A DNA stretch of 64,000 bases from Russula earlei. Lineage: Eukaryota > Basidiomycota > Agaricomycetes > Russulales > Russulaceae. Shown in pieces: positions 31,001-40,803 of this stretch. The DNA is taken from positions 17,726-81,725 of the forward strand of contig JAGFNK010000219.1 of the NCBI GenBank assembly GCA_025769875.1, given 5' to 3'. The translations under genes were made by a program, and so were the position numbers. Each line of letters starts with the position of its first letter. Position 1 is the stretch's first letter. Under the pieces are notes generated by a model. It had not been told where the DNA came from and made no database searches. It was given only the letters and a program-made list of their open reading frames with translations.

Positions 31001-33070
31001 ATGGCGCCTGATGCGGTCCCCGCTCCAGCGCCAGCACCCGAACCAACGCGTCCCGGGTTGCGCAAGATCGCGCCGTATTGGTATCCTTATACGGCCATGG
31101 CCAAAGGTCGTTGGCTCAACCGGGAGATACTTGAGATCGTCTCCACCGAGTTTCGGGACCGCTCGGTAGAGTATTATGTGTGGCTTTCTTCTTCTTCCTC
31201 CCATTGCTTCGCTTTCGTGCTGAGGAGACGTGTGCGTGTGTGCGCGCGCGCATCACCCTCGCAGAGATATGCGCTCGAGTCTGGCGTCACTACCATCAAC
31301 GGCAAGATCGCCAAGGCTGACACGATCGTGCGCAACGGCGATCGCATCGAGAACATCGTTCATCGCCACGAGCCGCCGGTCGCGTCCAAACCGGTCAAGA
31401 TCCTGCACGAGGATCGAGAGCGCGAGTTCATCGTGATCGACAAGCCGGGTAGCATCGTGCGTGTGTTCCGCTCGAAGCTCCCGGGCTGTCTAACGGGGGC
31501 TTTCATTCTTACGCGCGCGCGCGACACTATATTCAGCCTGTCCACGCAACCGGGCGTTATTTTTATCTCTCTCTCGTGGAGATCCTTCAGCGGGAGTTTG
31601 GGTACCCGAAGGTGTACAGTGAGTGAGAGGTGGCGGTCTCGGGCTGGTGCGTGCGGCTGATACTGCATGCTTGCGTCTAGCTGTGAATCGACTAGATCGC
31701 CTCACGTCGGGGCTGATGATCATCGGCCTCTCCTCTCCTCGCGCGCACGCGCTCTCGCAAGAGTTTGTGCAAGGAGGGGTCAAGAAGGAATACGTGGCGC
31801 GCTGTTCGGGCGAGTTTCCGGCGGAGGAGGAGGTTGTTGTGGACCAGCCTCTGCTCACGGTCGACCGTCAGATGGGTTTGAACATTGTGCATCCAGAAGG
31901 CAAGGTGGGTGTGTGCGAACTCTGCCTATGAGGAAACGGATTGAGTGTGGCCAAGTTGGCCAAGACGGTGTTCAAGCGGCTGAACTATGATAGAAGCACC
32001 AACACGAGCGTGCTTCTCTGTAAGTTGCTGTCATGTCATCTCGATTCTCGAATCACATGCATGCAGGTCGCCCTCTGACCGGTCGTTGTACGTCGTCGAA
32101 TCCCACGCGGTGTCAGCCAACCGACGATGTTGCCAGCTCATCAGATTCGCGTCCATCTCCAATATCTCGGCCATCCCATCGCTAACGACCCCGTTTACTC
32201 CGAATCGAAAATATGGGCACGTTCTCTTCCTCATCGTATCCTCTCTCGTCTGATCGCATCCAGGGACCAAACCTCGGAAAAGGTGGCATTGACACCACAC
32301 CATCACATGAACGGGCGCCACCAGTTCCACCTCCACACCTGCTCGCAACCGACACGGCCACGTCAACGAACGCCTCTTCACAGCCACTTCCACGTGAATC
32401 TGGAAAAGATATCGGCATGGGATCACCAGTCCCGTTGTCCGCGGACGCAGTGGGCGTAATCACCCGTCTCCGCAACATGAAGGTGGCAGCCTTCCCACTT
32501 CTATGACCTTTTATACCTATCATCTTTCTCCGAAAGGACGAGAACGAAGACTGGTCGCGCTGGCGTGACGTCGTTTTCAAGGCAAAAGGGCGGCTACACC
32601 CCAAGGGTATGCCCCACCAGAAGCTACCTCCCCAGAATCGGCGCAAACGAGGCGGGCCTGGGTGGACAGAGGGTGAGAGCGTGACCTATGTGGCAGGATC
32701 GTCTCCAGGCAAGGAAGAGACCCCGCGACCGCAGGTGGCAGATGCCGCTCCGCTCACAGACGAGGAGGCACTTGCGATTCTCGATCCCGCCTCTCCATTT
32801 GCTGAAAACCCCCTTGTGCGGGTCGCGCCTGCCCCGGACGCACCGACCGAAATCGGGCGGGCGAAGCAGGCAGCCGCCCAGATCGCCGTGCAAGAGGAGA
32901 ACGACGGCGCGCTGTACTGCAATGAGTGCTACTTGCCGCTGCACCCGGATCCGCCGCCAGAGAGACTCTACATATTCTTGCATGCGTTAAGGTATACTAC
33001 CAGTCTTGGGGTGTTTGAGACGGATATGCCTGAGTGGGCGGCACAGGGCTGGCAATGGGAGCGTACTTGA
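31001..33070 (+). CDS. RluA-family tRNA pseudouridine synthase (Pus9-like), copy 2, nine exons
   Basis: Exons follow copy 1: 31001-31177, 31265-31456, 31537-31618, 31681-31904, 31956-32019, 32067-32087, 32137-32216, 32264-32482, 32537-33070, giving 530 residues. All family motifs and the catalytic [10 protein letters not shown] are kept. By eye there are only about seven coding substitutions and one missing codon (Asp-Asp to Asp near 32742). Six of the seven change an amino acid (for example TMAKSRW to AMAKGRW, VVDRPLL to [15 protein letters not shown] to LSADAVGV). Both copies are open. Either could supply the enzyme, and relaxed selection on one is likely. The seventh intron has the same GC start. 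Confidence 0.87.
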
Positions 33071-33487
33071 CGACGTGGTTAACGATATAGTGAGCTGTGA
33101 GAAGCAGCAGCACATCCCAGGTACAATCCAATGCACTTCATCGACGTTGGTCCTGTTCCCTCTGCCGTATGTATATAAGCACCGACCTTTCCTTGTTGTC
33201 TCACACGGTGAGGTCCTTGCGCCACCACCGATTACACGCAAAGGGTGCAGAGTGTTTGCGTTTACACTTGGGGAGTCCTTCCCTCTTCAGTCTTGGAAAG
33301 CAATCTGTCTTGCAACGCGGGCCCATTCGGGAATCTTATTGACATGCTGTCAACAAAAGTATTCAGGTACAAGTGTGCTATGGACAACAGATGACAACAG
33401 TATGGATGAATTTGCTGCCGCCGCTATCCTGGTCACGCTATTGCCAGACATGACCTGTTCACTGATTGACGCAGGTACGAATGCAAA
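33071..33487. other. 3' region between PUS9 copy 2 and the NTF2-fold gene
   Basis: Probably the shared convergent 3' flanks of the two genes. A plus-strand open frame runs 33006-33602, but it starts inside PUS9, has no recognisable domain and overlaps the well-supported minus-strand gene, so I do not call it. The duplication with unit I ends at about 33175. Confidence 0.45.
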
Positions 33488-34084
33488 CTATTCTTTGTCG
33501 CATCGCTCAGACGGCTCTCCCCCGCCCAGTCGAGCGAAGGCGGCGCTGTCCAAGAAGTCGTCGATGGCCTTTATCTTGTGCTCAACGAACGTGAATTTGT
33601 AAATGCACTCGATGTCGAGTACTTTCCCGTTTGGAAATTCGCCATGCAGAAGGAGCTTATGGAGGGGAGGAAGACACCGCACGTGAGTGCGCACGCTACG
33701 CGACTCGCCAGGGGGCTCGACCTACGTTAACCCAGGCTCGTCCTGGAACCTCTACAAAGTCATAGAAGGTTACCTGTAACCGAAACAGAAGAAAAGCTAT
33801 CAGTGGTCTCCATCATCGTCAAAACGAGAGGAGGGCGGGACAGCGATCACCTCGAGGTGCCTGCCCTCCAGCTGTTCCGAAAAGCCCCGTAGGAACTCGA
33901 TGTCCTCCTCCTTCGTCCTAGAGGGGACGTGGAGCGACAGGGGCCGCGTGGACTGGACAAAGTCGTCCGCGAACAGCTTTTCGAGCTCGGTCAGGTCGAA
34001 GACTTTGACGAGGTCGAGGTAGCGGAGCACGGTCTTTAGCTGGGAAGAAGGGTGCGTGGGGATTTCGAACGCGGTCGTCGCCAT
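33488..34084 (-). CDS. SnoaL-like (NTF2-fold) protein, three exons (34084-33851, 33773-33726, 33655-33488)
   Basis: Minus strand. Start ATG at 34084. Introns 33774-33850 and 33656-33725 follow GT-AG rules and preserve phase, giving 149 residues. The order fits small NTF2-like/SnoaL-like fungal proteins: an N-terminal helix with TVLRYLDLVKVFDLTELEKL, a central EVTFYDFVEVPGRAWVN made by splicing exon 1 to exon 2, and a C-terminal strand/helix IECIYKFTFVEHKIKAIDDF followed by LDSAAF. No signal peptide. Members of this fold bind small hydrophobic ligands or act as isomerases or cyclases; no substrate can be assigned. It is the first host gene upstream of the P450 cluster and is transcribed in the same direction. 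Confidence 0.72.
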
Positions 34085-34959
34085 CCCGTATGCGGTTTTG
34101 CGGGTTTGCGTAGCGCGTGCGTGCGTGTGCGGGACGGGTGAAAGGTCGCGACGGTCTCGCTCTCGCGCTGGGGATGCGGAAGGAGGGCCCAACGGCTGCC
34201 CGCTTTATATGTCCGATCCCTCGACAGCTGCCACGCACGTCGCCCTGCCCCCCGACGGAGCGGCCCTCTTCCCTGACGATTGACGTTGCGGTATTCGGGT
34301 GAGCAGCGGAAAAAAAAAAGGGGGCGTCGACGTTAGGTCGGTCCCTTGAACAGTCGCGTCCGTGCTTTGATGCCATCGGCCCATTCGGGAGGAGGAGAGG
34401 ATATGGATATGTGCCACGCGGTACCAGCCCAAGTTCGATTCATCGAGATATCTCCGGGATGAGGGCGGCGCGGCAGGGCGCGGCGTCTATTCGTTCCCCG
34501 AAAACCAAGCAGGCATCGCGACCCCCCCCTTCGAGGTGACCGAGGGGTGAGCAGTTTCATATCATTCAATGCAAGCCGAGGGCTTGGAGCTGACCGCTCC
34601 ATCGCACCGACATGACATTCACGGATCATGGGTCCAGGGGCCGACACCGAGACGTAACGAATGAACTTGAGGGGCAACCTTGGCCCCGAAATCTTGAGGT
34701 ATGACAAGCACGGTAAAGTGGTCCTTCAAACAGCCAGTGTCTTTGAGAACCTTGAATTTTCCATTTAAGCTGAGAGATTTCCTAAGAGCCAAACGAAATC
34801 AACACCGCCGCGCATGAGGGGAGGTCAGGAAGACAAGCGCGGGACACATGGCCCGCGAAATGAACGAGCACGAGCCATGTACGTGATGTAGCGCAACCAA
34901 ATAATGTCCTTTGTGAGCAGAGGGACGATGGCTTGAGGAAACCAACTCCCTTATGGAAC
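34085..34959. other. Intergenic region 5' of the NTF2-fold gene
   Basis: No gene supported. A TATA-like box on the minus strand (CATATAAAGCGG, about 34200-34212) lies about 120 bp upstream of the start at 34084. A run of nine A residues is at 34310-34318. From about 34490 the sequence resembles 39150 onward, the start of the second segmental duplication. Confidence 0.5.
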
Positions 34960-35335
34960 CCTGTGTCCGAAGAAGAAGATCGTTGACGAACTGACTACCC
35001 GTAGAGTTTCTTCCTCATTCGCCGCCTGACTTTTGAAAATGTTATCTGGAGACAAAAGCGCGAGCGAAAATATTTATTCCACGCCCACGCGTGAAACGTT
35101 TTCTATCCATATGATATGACGCATCGTCGTCCCAGGAGCCCGCTCTATTTCACCTCGCCCACCGAAGTCTGGCCAGGGTTTGAGACGTACAAGTCGAAGA
35201 GAGATTACATAACGCCATGGACCTGGATTTGAGCCTGGTGCCAGATGTGAGTCATTTTCCGCACTGAGTTCTGGCGCCTCACGCTTGCGCTGGATCCCTT
35301 GACGGTCTATACCTTGTCGACACCTTGTGGACGAG
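34960..35335 (-). pseudogene. CWC15 relic
   Basis: The right part (about 35275-35335) matches the first exon of CWC15 at 40593, but the minus-strand reading has VSTRYRPSRDPAQA followed by a stop instead of MSTAHRPTWDPAQA. The left part (34970-35080) matches the last exons (TCGTTGACGAACTGAC...GAAAATG), with changes. The central acidic region and coiled coil, about 500 bp in the intact gene, are missing around 35085-35150. No translation start remains. Confidence 0.75.
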
Positions 35336-35499
35336 CATTGCCCTTCAAGGATCTCAACGAAATAACTATCAATTACTAGGAAACGGGTAAATTACAGGAC
35401 TTCGATCCAGCCGTGGCAAGTGCGCTACCACTGACACCATACCCACACATTCGCCCCGCCCCGCATATGTTGGTAATCAAATATGACGTGATAAATGGC

Positions 35500-37659
35500 T
35501 CAACGTGTTAGAGAATCAGCGACAATAAGCTCTTCTGCCCTTTTATCCCTTGGGATAATAGAGCAACGGAAAGAGTGCGGACGGCTAAAAACCAAAAAAA
35601 AAAAAAAAAAAAACAGACCGTCAGCTCAGAATCCTCCGCACACGACGAAAGAGGCGTGACAACAGTACCTTATCGCACCACCTATATATGTAAACCCTTC
35701 AGGCCCTCCATCAGCGTCTTGTCCCTTCTCAATATTGAAAACAGAGAGCAAAGACGCGATAATGATGAAGAATGTCCCATCAACAACGTGCCTCCCAGGA
35801 CAGATACGCTTTCCGAACCCGAATGCTGACATCAACAACGGATCCTCACGCAAGCTTCCATCCGCGTTCAGGAACCGCCCAGGTATGAACGAATCCGGTT
35901 CAGGGTACATCTCCGGATCATGGAACATCGCCCTACACAACGGTTCAAACAGTCCGAAAGACACATGGCGGATACCGTACCATACATTTCCAAATACCAT
36001 CGTTCCTGGCGATGTGGAATGACCATTCGTGAAGGAGATAATACGCAAAAACTACTAACCCTTGGGAATAAACAAACCCTCGTAGACATCATCCTTTGTG
36101 GTTGCGTGGGGCACGGCTATGCATCGTGAAGTCACGTCCCATGGATACTCACCGGATGATAAACTTACCGAGAGGTACGACAGGTCTCCACCTTAGGACC
36201 TCTTTGCATATGGCATCAACGAATGGCAACGCTGGACGATCTTCAAATGTTGGCAGTCGCTCTCTTTTAGTAACCATGTCGAGTTCCTGCTGTGCTATTT
36301 TCTGGATGGCCGGATGGAGCAAAACTGCTACGAAGAAGGACATAATGAAGACACTGTCTAAAAATACGATGAATTGGTCGGAATGGCATACTCGCAGATA
36401 CAGATCTCCGCTTAGATACGTACCGTGTCCGTTCCAGCTGCGAAAAGTTTATCAACCCGGTACAAAGCATCAATGAATCACTCACCTGCATACATCGATG
36501 CTAAAGCTCCAGCAAGCGCCTCGTCTGCCTTTTCGCGTTCTTGCCCCTTTAGGTTCTCCATCTCTTGAAGGCCCTCGAGAGCGAGTGATGGTTGGGCGGT
36601 ACCATTCAGCTAAAGAAGATGAATTCCCGAACACGCACGAAAACCCAACCATTTGCTCACTATGCCTTCTTTGACGAATGCCATCGGTGCATGCAGAACC
36701 TCCTGTCCTATGTCATAGCCGTAACGGGCAAGTGGCTTATAGCTAAACCACGGCAGCCATTCAGGAATGTGTCGTACTGAAGTGAAGTGTTGCAAAATTC
36801 ATGAATCCAACCCGCGATACAGAGAACACTCACAGAAGGGAAGATCATTAACGAGAAGAGCACCTGGAAGGACAGTGTCGGCTCCAAGTCGGGCCATTTT
36901 TCTAGCAACATCGATCTTCCTATCATTGCGCCCCTGGACTTCGTATCCATATCCCATTCCCATGATTACCGTTCCTAACAGGCTGGACATTCGGGAAATA
37001 ATTAGCCAAACCCGATGGCGCCAGTAGGAATACCACGAACTATCCGAGGTGGGCCTCCCACTCATTTGGGTTTTCCAACAGCTGAGTGAGAAGAACGCGC
37101 GCCTTCGTTTCCTGCAAAGGTCGATACGCCGCAATTGCACCTGGTCGAAGGCCGCGGTCTAGGAGTTTACGAGCCTGACGCCAATCATCGGTGTATCTTG
37201 CAAGAGTCACGTTCCATTGCCACCCCATCCTGGACGATATTAGAGACCGATGGAGGAACGCTCTTCTCGAACACATACATCTCGTGGAAGGGAACGGTCG
37301 GTCGATCAGAATAGATCTCACCACGCTTTTCGAACAACTCTTTAGTTGCTTTGCTGGTGTTCAATACGACGATGACTTGGCCAAAGACACGAAAAGATAT
37401 GACATCTCCTGAGAACCTTTTTGTGAGAGTGGGTGTACCTAAGAATTGAGTGATTCATACCGTATTTTTTTGCAAGCGCCGAGAATTGAAGCCAGGCAAA
37501 CTCCTTTGGTATGTCAAAGAGGTTGCCGATCAAGGGAAGGGGTGGCGGTCCAGGAGGGTAAGGGATTCCCCCTCTCCTCTGAAAGTCACGTATAGCGAAG
37601 AATGCGGTAAGAGAAGCAACGAGAACAAGGAGATCGAGGAGGAAGATGGAGAGGGCCAT
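35500..37659 (-). pseudogene. Cytochrome P450 copy 1, frameshifted
   Basis: The exon-intron pattern is that of the intact P450 at 44402-46550. It starts with an N-terminal membrane anchor (ALSIFLLDLLVLVASLTAFF) and a proline-rich hinge (PYPPGPPPLPLIGN) and has the heme motif FGFGKRICPGRH. Defect 1 is an extra base near 37223-37262 after MYVFE, shared with copy 2. Defect 2 is a missing base at the start of the exon carrying LHPAIQ (about 36339-36358). The last intron contains a 19-base A run (plus strand, about 35594-35612). The product would be a microsomal monooxygenase; this copy cannot make it. Confidence 0.82.
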
Positions 37660-37660
37660 T

Positions 37661-37989
37661 ATGACGACTGGGATTAACGTGTTAATCGAGGCGGAAGAGA
37701 GTTGTGGAACAGTTTTGCCTTTTCATCACCTTTTAAGATGTCGCGGGAGCGAGGAGAGGGTATTGAAGGAGAAGCTCGAGGAAAAACACGGGTACGATGA
37801 GTGTAAGACTTCACCTTCCGTTTGCAAAATGGCACGCTTGCAAACCGAATAAGACGTACCCGCCTCTACCAACGTTCTCTCTAAACCGAGCCCTGTCGGC
37901 GTTACGACTCTCGTTGATACCGCGTGCCCAAGTGGGCGTAAAGGCGAAGGCCGCGAATGGTGAATTTTCGAATCTTCCCGTCACGCATA
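37661..37989. other. 5' flank of P450 copy 1
   Basis: No gene supported. It ends at a MITE. Confidence 0.4.
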
Positions 37990-38360
37990 CACGACGGGCG
38001 GGAAGGGATAAGTCGACTCTGCTTATAGCAACTCAGTGGATAAAGTAAAATATTTCAAGTGCTGAGTAGGCTCTGTTGCAGCCACAAATTATATTACATA
38101 AGTAATGACTTAAGTTGAGCACGAAAAATGTGACAAAAAGGTTAAATATGGACAATCTACTCATTCCAGCACAACATTTACCCTAGCCTGGCTAAAAGTT
38201 GTGCCAGAATGAGTAGACTGTCCTTATTTTTCTCAACTAAAGTCATTACTTATGTAATATAATTTGTGGCCACAACAGAGCCTACTCAGCACTTGAAATA
38301 TTTTACTTTTATTGTCCACTGAGTTGACTATAAGCAGACTTGACTTATCCCTTCCTGCCC
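37990..38360. mobile_element. Foldback MITE copy 2
   Basis: Same family as 17639-18044. It starts CACGACGGGCGGGAAGGG, is an inverted repeat around GCACAACATTTACCCTAGCC, and ends at TTCCTGCCC. The right tip beyond TTCCTGCCC has diverged. A deletion of about 30 bp in the right arm (after 38225) makes it shorter than copy 1. Confidence 0.85.
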
Positions 38361-39506
38361 ATCTATCATGATAGAAGCCACTTGTCTTTTCCTCCTACAC
38401 CTCGACAACTCTCTATGATTCCCTACAATTCTCGCAACTGTCAGCTCTTGAATGTACTACAAGATCCTAGGTCTCTTTACAGGTATATAAACCATATGAA
38501 GGTCTCATTAAGAGGCCAAGTCAAATCTCCTGTCTAGTTACCAGACAATCAATTCTATTCTTCTCATAACTGCCTGACTACCAGTTGCCTCTACCATTGA
38601 ACACTCAACGAGTCTAATAGATCATTGTCCTACCCGACGGCGGTGACACTCGTCGTCCAACCCCGTACATACCCGCTCCTTCGACTTGATCCCACGTATG
38701 TGTCGCCCTTAGTTCAACGTGGCCTTCTTTTTCTCTTTTCAAGGACTTGACCTTTTCTCCCCGCCTTCGGAACTGCTTGCCTCATCATAGTATGTTATCG
38801 GCTCGGTCGTAAGAACAGGACGAGTAGCGAATTCACTTGGAGCCCTCGAACGCCCCCCTTCGTGGTCTCCCTTGTCGTGCCTGCGTTTCGGCTCTGTTCT
38901 GCCATGCTGACCATGCACCGCCCTCTCACGCATTCCGTCTTCGTGGATGCTACCTCTAGCGTTCCGACAATGTATGTACCGTCGATATCTCGTACCTCAG
39001 CTCTCCGCCGCCATCCTTGTCCCTCGCCCCTTTGGTCCCGCCCGCGTTCCGACCCTGCACCTCGGCTAACCACTTTGCAGGATTATTCTGAGAAAGATGT
39101 GCCACGAGATAACCCCATGAAGGCGACGTGGGCAACTGCCTATTCGCTGTCTAGAAAGCAAGCAAGCATTGCGACCTCCCTTGACTGAAGCGAGCGAGCA
39201 CATGAAATGGTGCAACTGACGTCTTTGAGCTGCTGTTCCATCGCACCGACGTAAAGGTTTGCTATTCACGAGTTCAGGCCGATACCGAGACTGTGAACTA
39301 TGGGACTTGAGATCTTGATGCATCACAAGCACAATACATCGGTCCTTTAAGGGAGCTAATGTAGACATTCAAGATTTGCCATTTGCGCCAAGATATTTCC
39401 TGAGAGTCAAGGGGTATTTGCCCACCCCGTTGAAATCAACAGTGCCTCGCATAGCGGAACACGAGCGAGCGATACATGGCCGCGTGATGAGTGATGTACA
39501 AAGGTA
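38361..39506. other. Intergenic, start of duplication unit 2
   Basis: No gene supported. From about 39150 the sequence corresponds to 34490 onward in unit 1. Open frames in both directions around 38740-39370 have no recognisable features. Confidence 0.45.
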
Positions 39507-40593
39507 CTACTTGACAAAGCGGGACATAAATTTCCTTCGAACGAAGGAATGAGCAGAGGCATGATCGCTTAAGGAGACCCACTCACTTATGGAACTCGGT
39601 CCGAAGAAGATCGTTGACGAACTGACCACCCCGGGGATTTTCCTTCTCATTCGCCGCCTGATTTTTGAAAATGAGATCTGGGGACCAAAAGCGCGAGCGA
39701 AAGCGTCAATTCCTTCGTCCATCCGGGGACATTTCCACGCACCGTCGTCCCAGCGCCGCTTCACGGAAAAGGTGCCCGGCGCGGTCGTGTTGATGCCCGG
39801 CGCGTTGCCGAGAGCGGCGGCGAGATTGAGCAAAGGATTCGCTGTTGCTATTCGGGCGTCGCGTTCGGCCTCCGTCGCTTCAGCTTCAGCTTGCTCCACA
39901 CGCGCTTTGTCGGCCGCACGCTCGCGCTTTATCTTCTCCAGTTCCCGAAACAGCTCCGCCGTTTCGTCCTCCTCATCGTCGTCGTCGTCGTCGTCGTCAT
40001 CATTATCGTTGTCGCCGTCGCCGTCGCCATTTTCATCACCACCACCGTCTTTGTCCGACCTTTTTGGGTGCCCGCTGTTCGACGGCGTGAGGACGTAAGT
40101 GCAATTCGGAGAGAACGCTACAGCGCGGACGCACTCGGCACCCCCATTCGGGCCGTCCTCATCCCCGTCCCCGTCCCTGTCCCCGTCCCCGTCCTCGTCG
40201 CTATTCGCGTCTTTATCCATTTCTAACGCTTCTTGTAAAACCTTTCTCCGCTTGTTGGCCTCCTCGTCCTCGATCGCCGCTACGGCCGGCTGCGCATCCT
40301 CAACGGGCAACCCCGCCGCCTTGCGCTTCTTGGCCCGTGCCTCGGCCTCCGCTGCAAGGAGCTCCGCGCGTAGGTCGCTCCGCCTGACCTCGTCCACTGA
40401 GGTCTGGCCAGACTGTCTGGGTTCCGATACGTAGAAATGAGTGAAAGGATGTCGAAGAGAGACTGAACAACGCCGCGGACCGGAATTTGAGCTTGGTATG
40501 CGCGGCCATGTCGCGCACTGAGTATTGGCGCGAGCCACCTTTAACTTCTCGCGCTTGCGCTGGATCCCACGTCGGTCTATGCGCTGTAGACAT
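39507..40593 (-). CDS. CWC15: Pre-mRNA-splicing factor CWC15 (Cwf15), five exons
   Basis: Proposed exons (minus): 40593-40481, 40416-40135, 40074-39743, 39677-39587, 39534-39507, giving 281 residues. The start MSTAHRPTWDPAQAREVKGG, then HTKLKFRQSGQTS, is the conserved Cwf15 N-terminus. The middle is very acidic with an Asp run encoded by a GAC repeat, followed by the coiled coil ETAELFRELEKIKRERAADK. The C-terminus (NPLLNL, FSVKRRWDDDLIFKNQA, FVNDLLRTEFHKKFMSRF) is the family hallmark and appears only after splicing. The second intron (40075-40134) is less certain. CWC15 is a nuclear component of the Prp19/NTC-associated spliceosome. A relic copy is at 34960-35335. Confidence 0.88.
39970..40062 (-). 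repeat. Asp/Gly-coding low-complexity tract in CWC15
   Basis: A GTC/GTCGTC trinucleotide run (plus strand 39976-40000) and neighbouring CCGTCG words encode nine consecutive Asp residues and Asp/Gly/Asn mixtures. Acidic runs here are usual for the family. The trinucleotide run is prone to length change. Confidence 0.8.
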
Positions 40594-40803
40594 CTTGTGA
40601 ACGAGCGGTGGGGGGACGAGGTGTGGGGGTGTTTCAGGAAGGACGTTGGGTCTGCTGACTAATCAATATCACCAGAACGAGCGTCCGCCAACCAAATGAC
40701 TATTATTTGTTAATGCAGTCACACGGAAAGTGCGCTACTACCACATCATTTGCCCCGCACACCATTTAAAAGAAAAATCGAAGCGCGACATGAACCAAAG
40801 TAG

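Larger units (their letters stand above)
23426..33175 (+). repeat. Segmental duplication unit II (SSP2 + two DNA transposons + PUS9 copy 2)
   Basis: Partner of 16798-20525, stretched from 3.7 to 9.7 kb, largely by a pogo-like element (24748-27727) and a Tc1-like element (27735-30419) between the secreted-protein gene and the Pus9-like gene. Similarity is about 93 percent in the secreted-protein 5' region, lower just upstream of PUS9 (30740-30850), and above 99 percent through PUS9 (all by eye). Confidence 0.85.
34490..37660 (-). repeat. P450/CWC15 duplication unit 1
   Basis: This matches 39150-42920 in order: spacer with the CAAGCAGGCAT/CAAGCATTG word, CWC15-related sequence, then a P450. 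Unit 1 has lost the centre of CWC15, and its P450 has an extra frameshift, so it is the more decayed unit. Confidence 0.75.

Noticed and set aside
33006..33602. 198-codon plus-strand frame after PUS9 copy 2
   Set aside because: It begins inside the last PUS9 exon and overlaps the minus-strand NTF2-fold exon, which has family motifs and consistent splice sites.
35594..35612. Poly-A tail of a retrocopied gene
   Set aside because: The A run lies inside the last intron of P450 copy 1, between a donor and an acceptor that match the other copies.
39589..40434. Long plus-strand frames rich in Ser, Arg or Val opposite CWC15
   Set aside because: They are antisense shadows of the Asp/Glu-rich CWC15 coding sequence.
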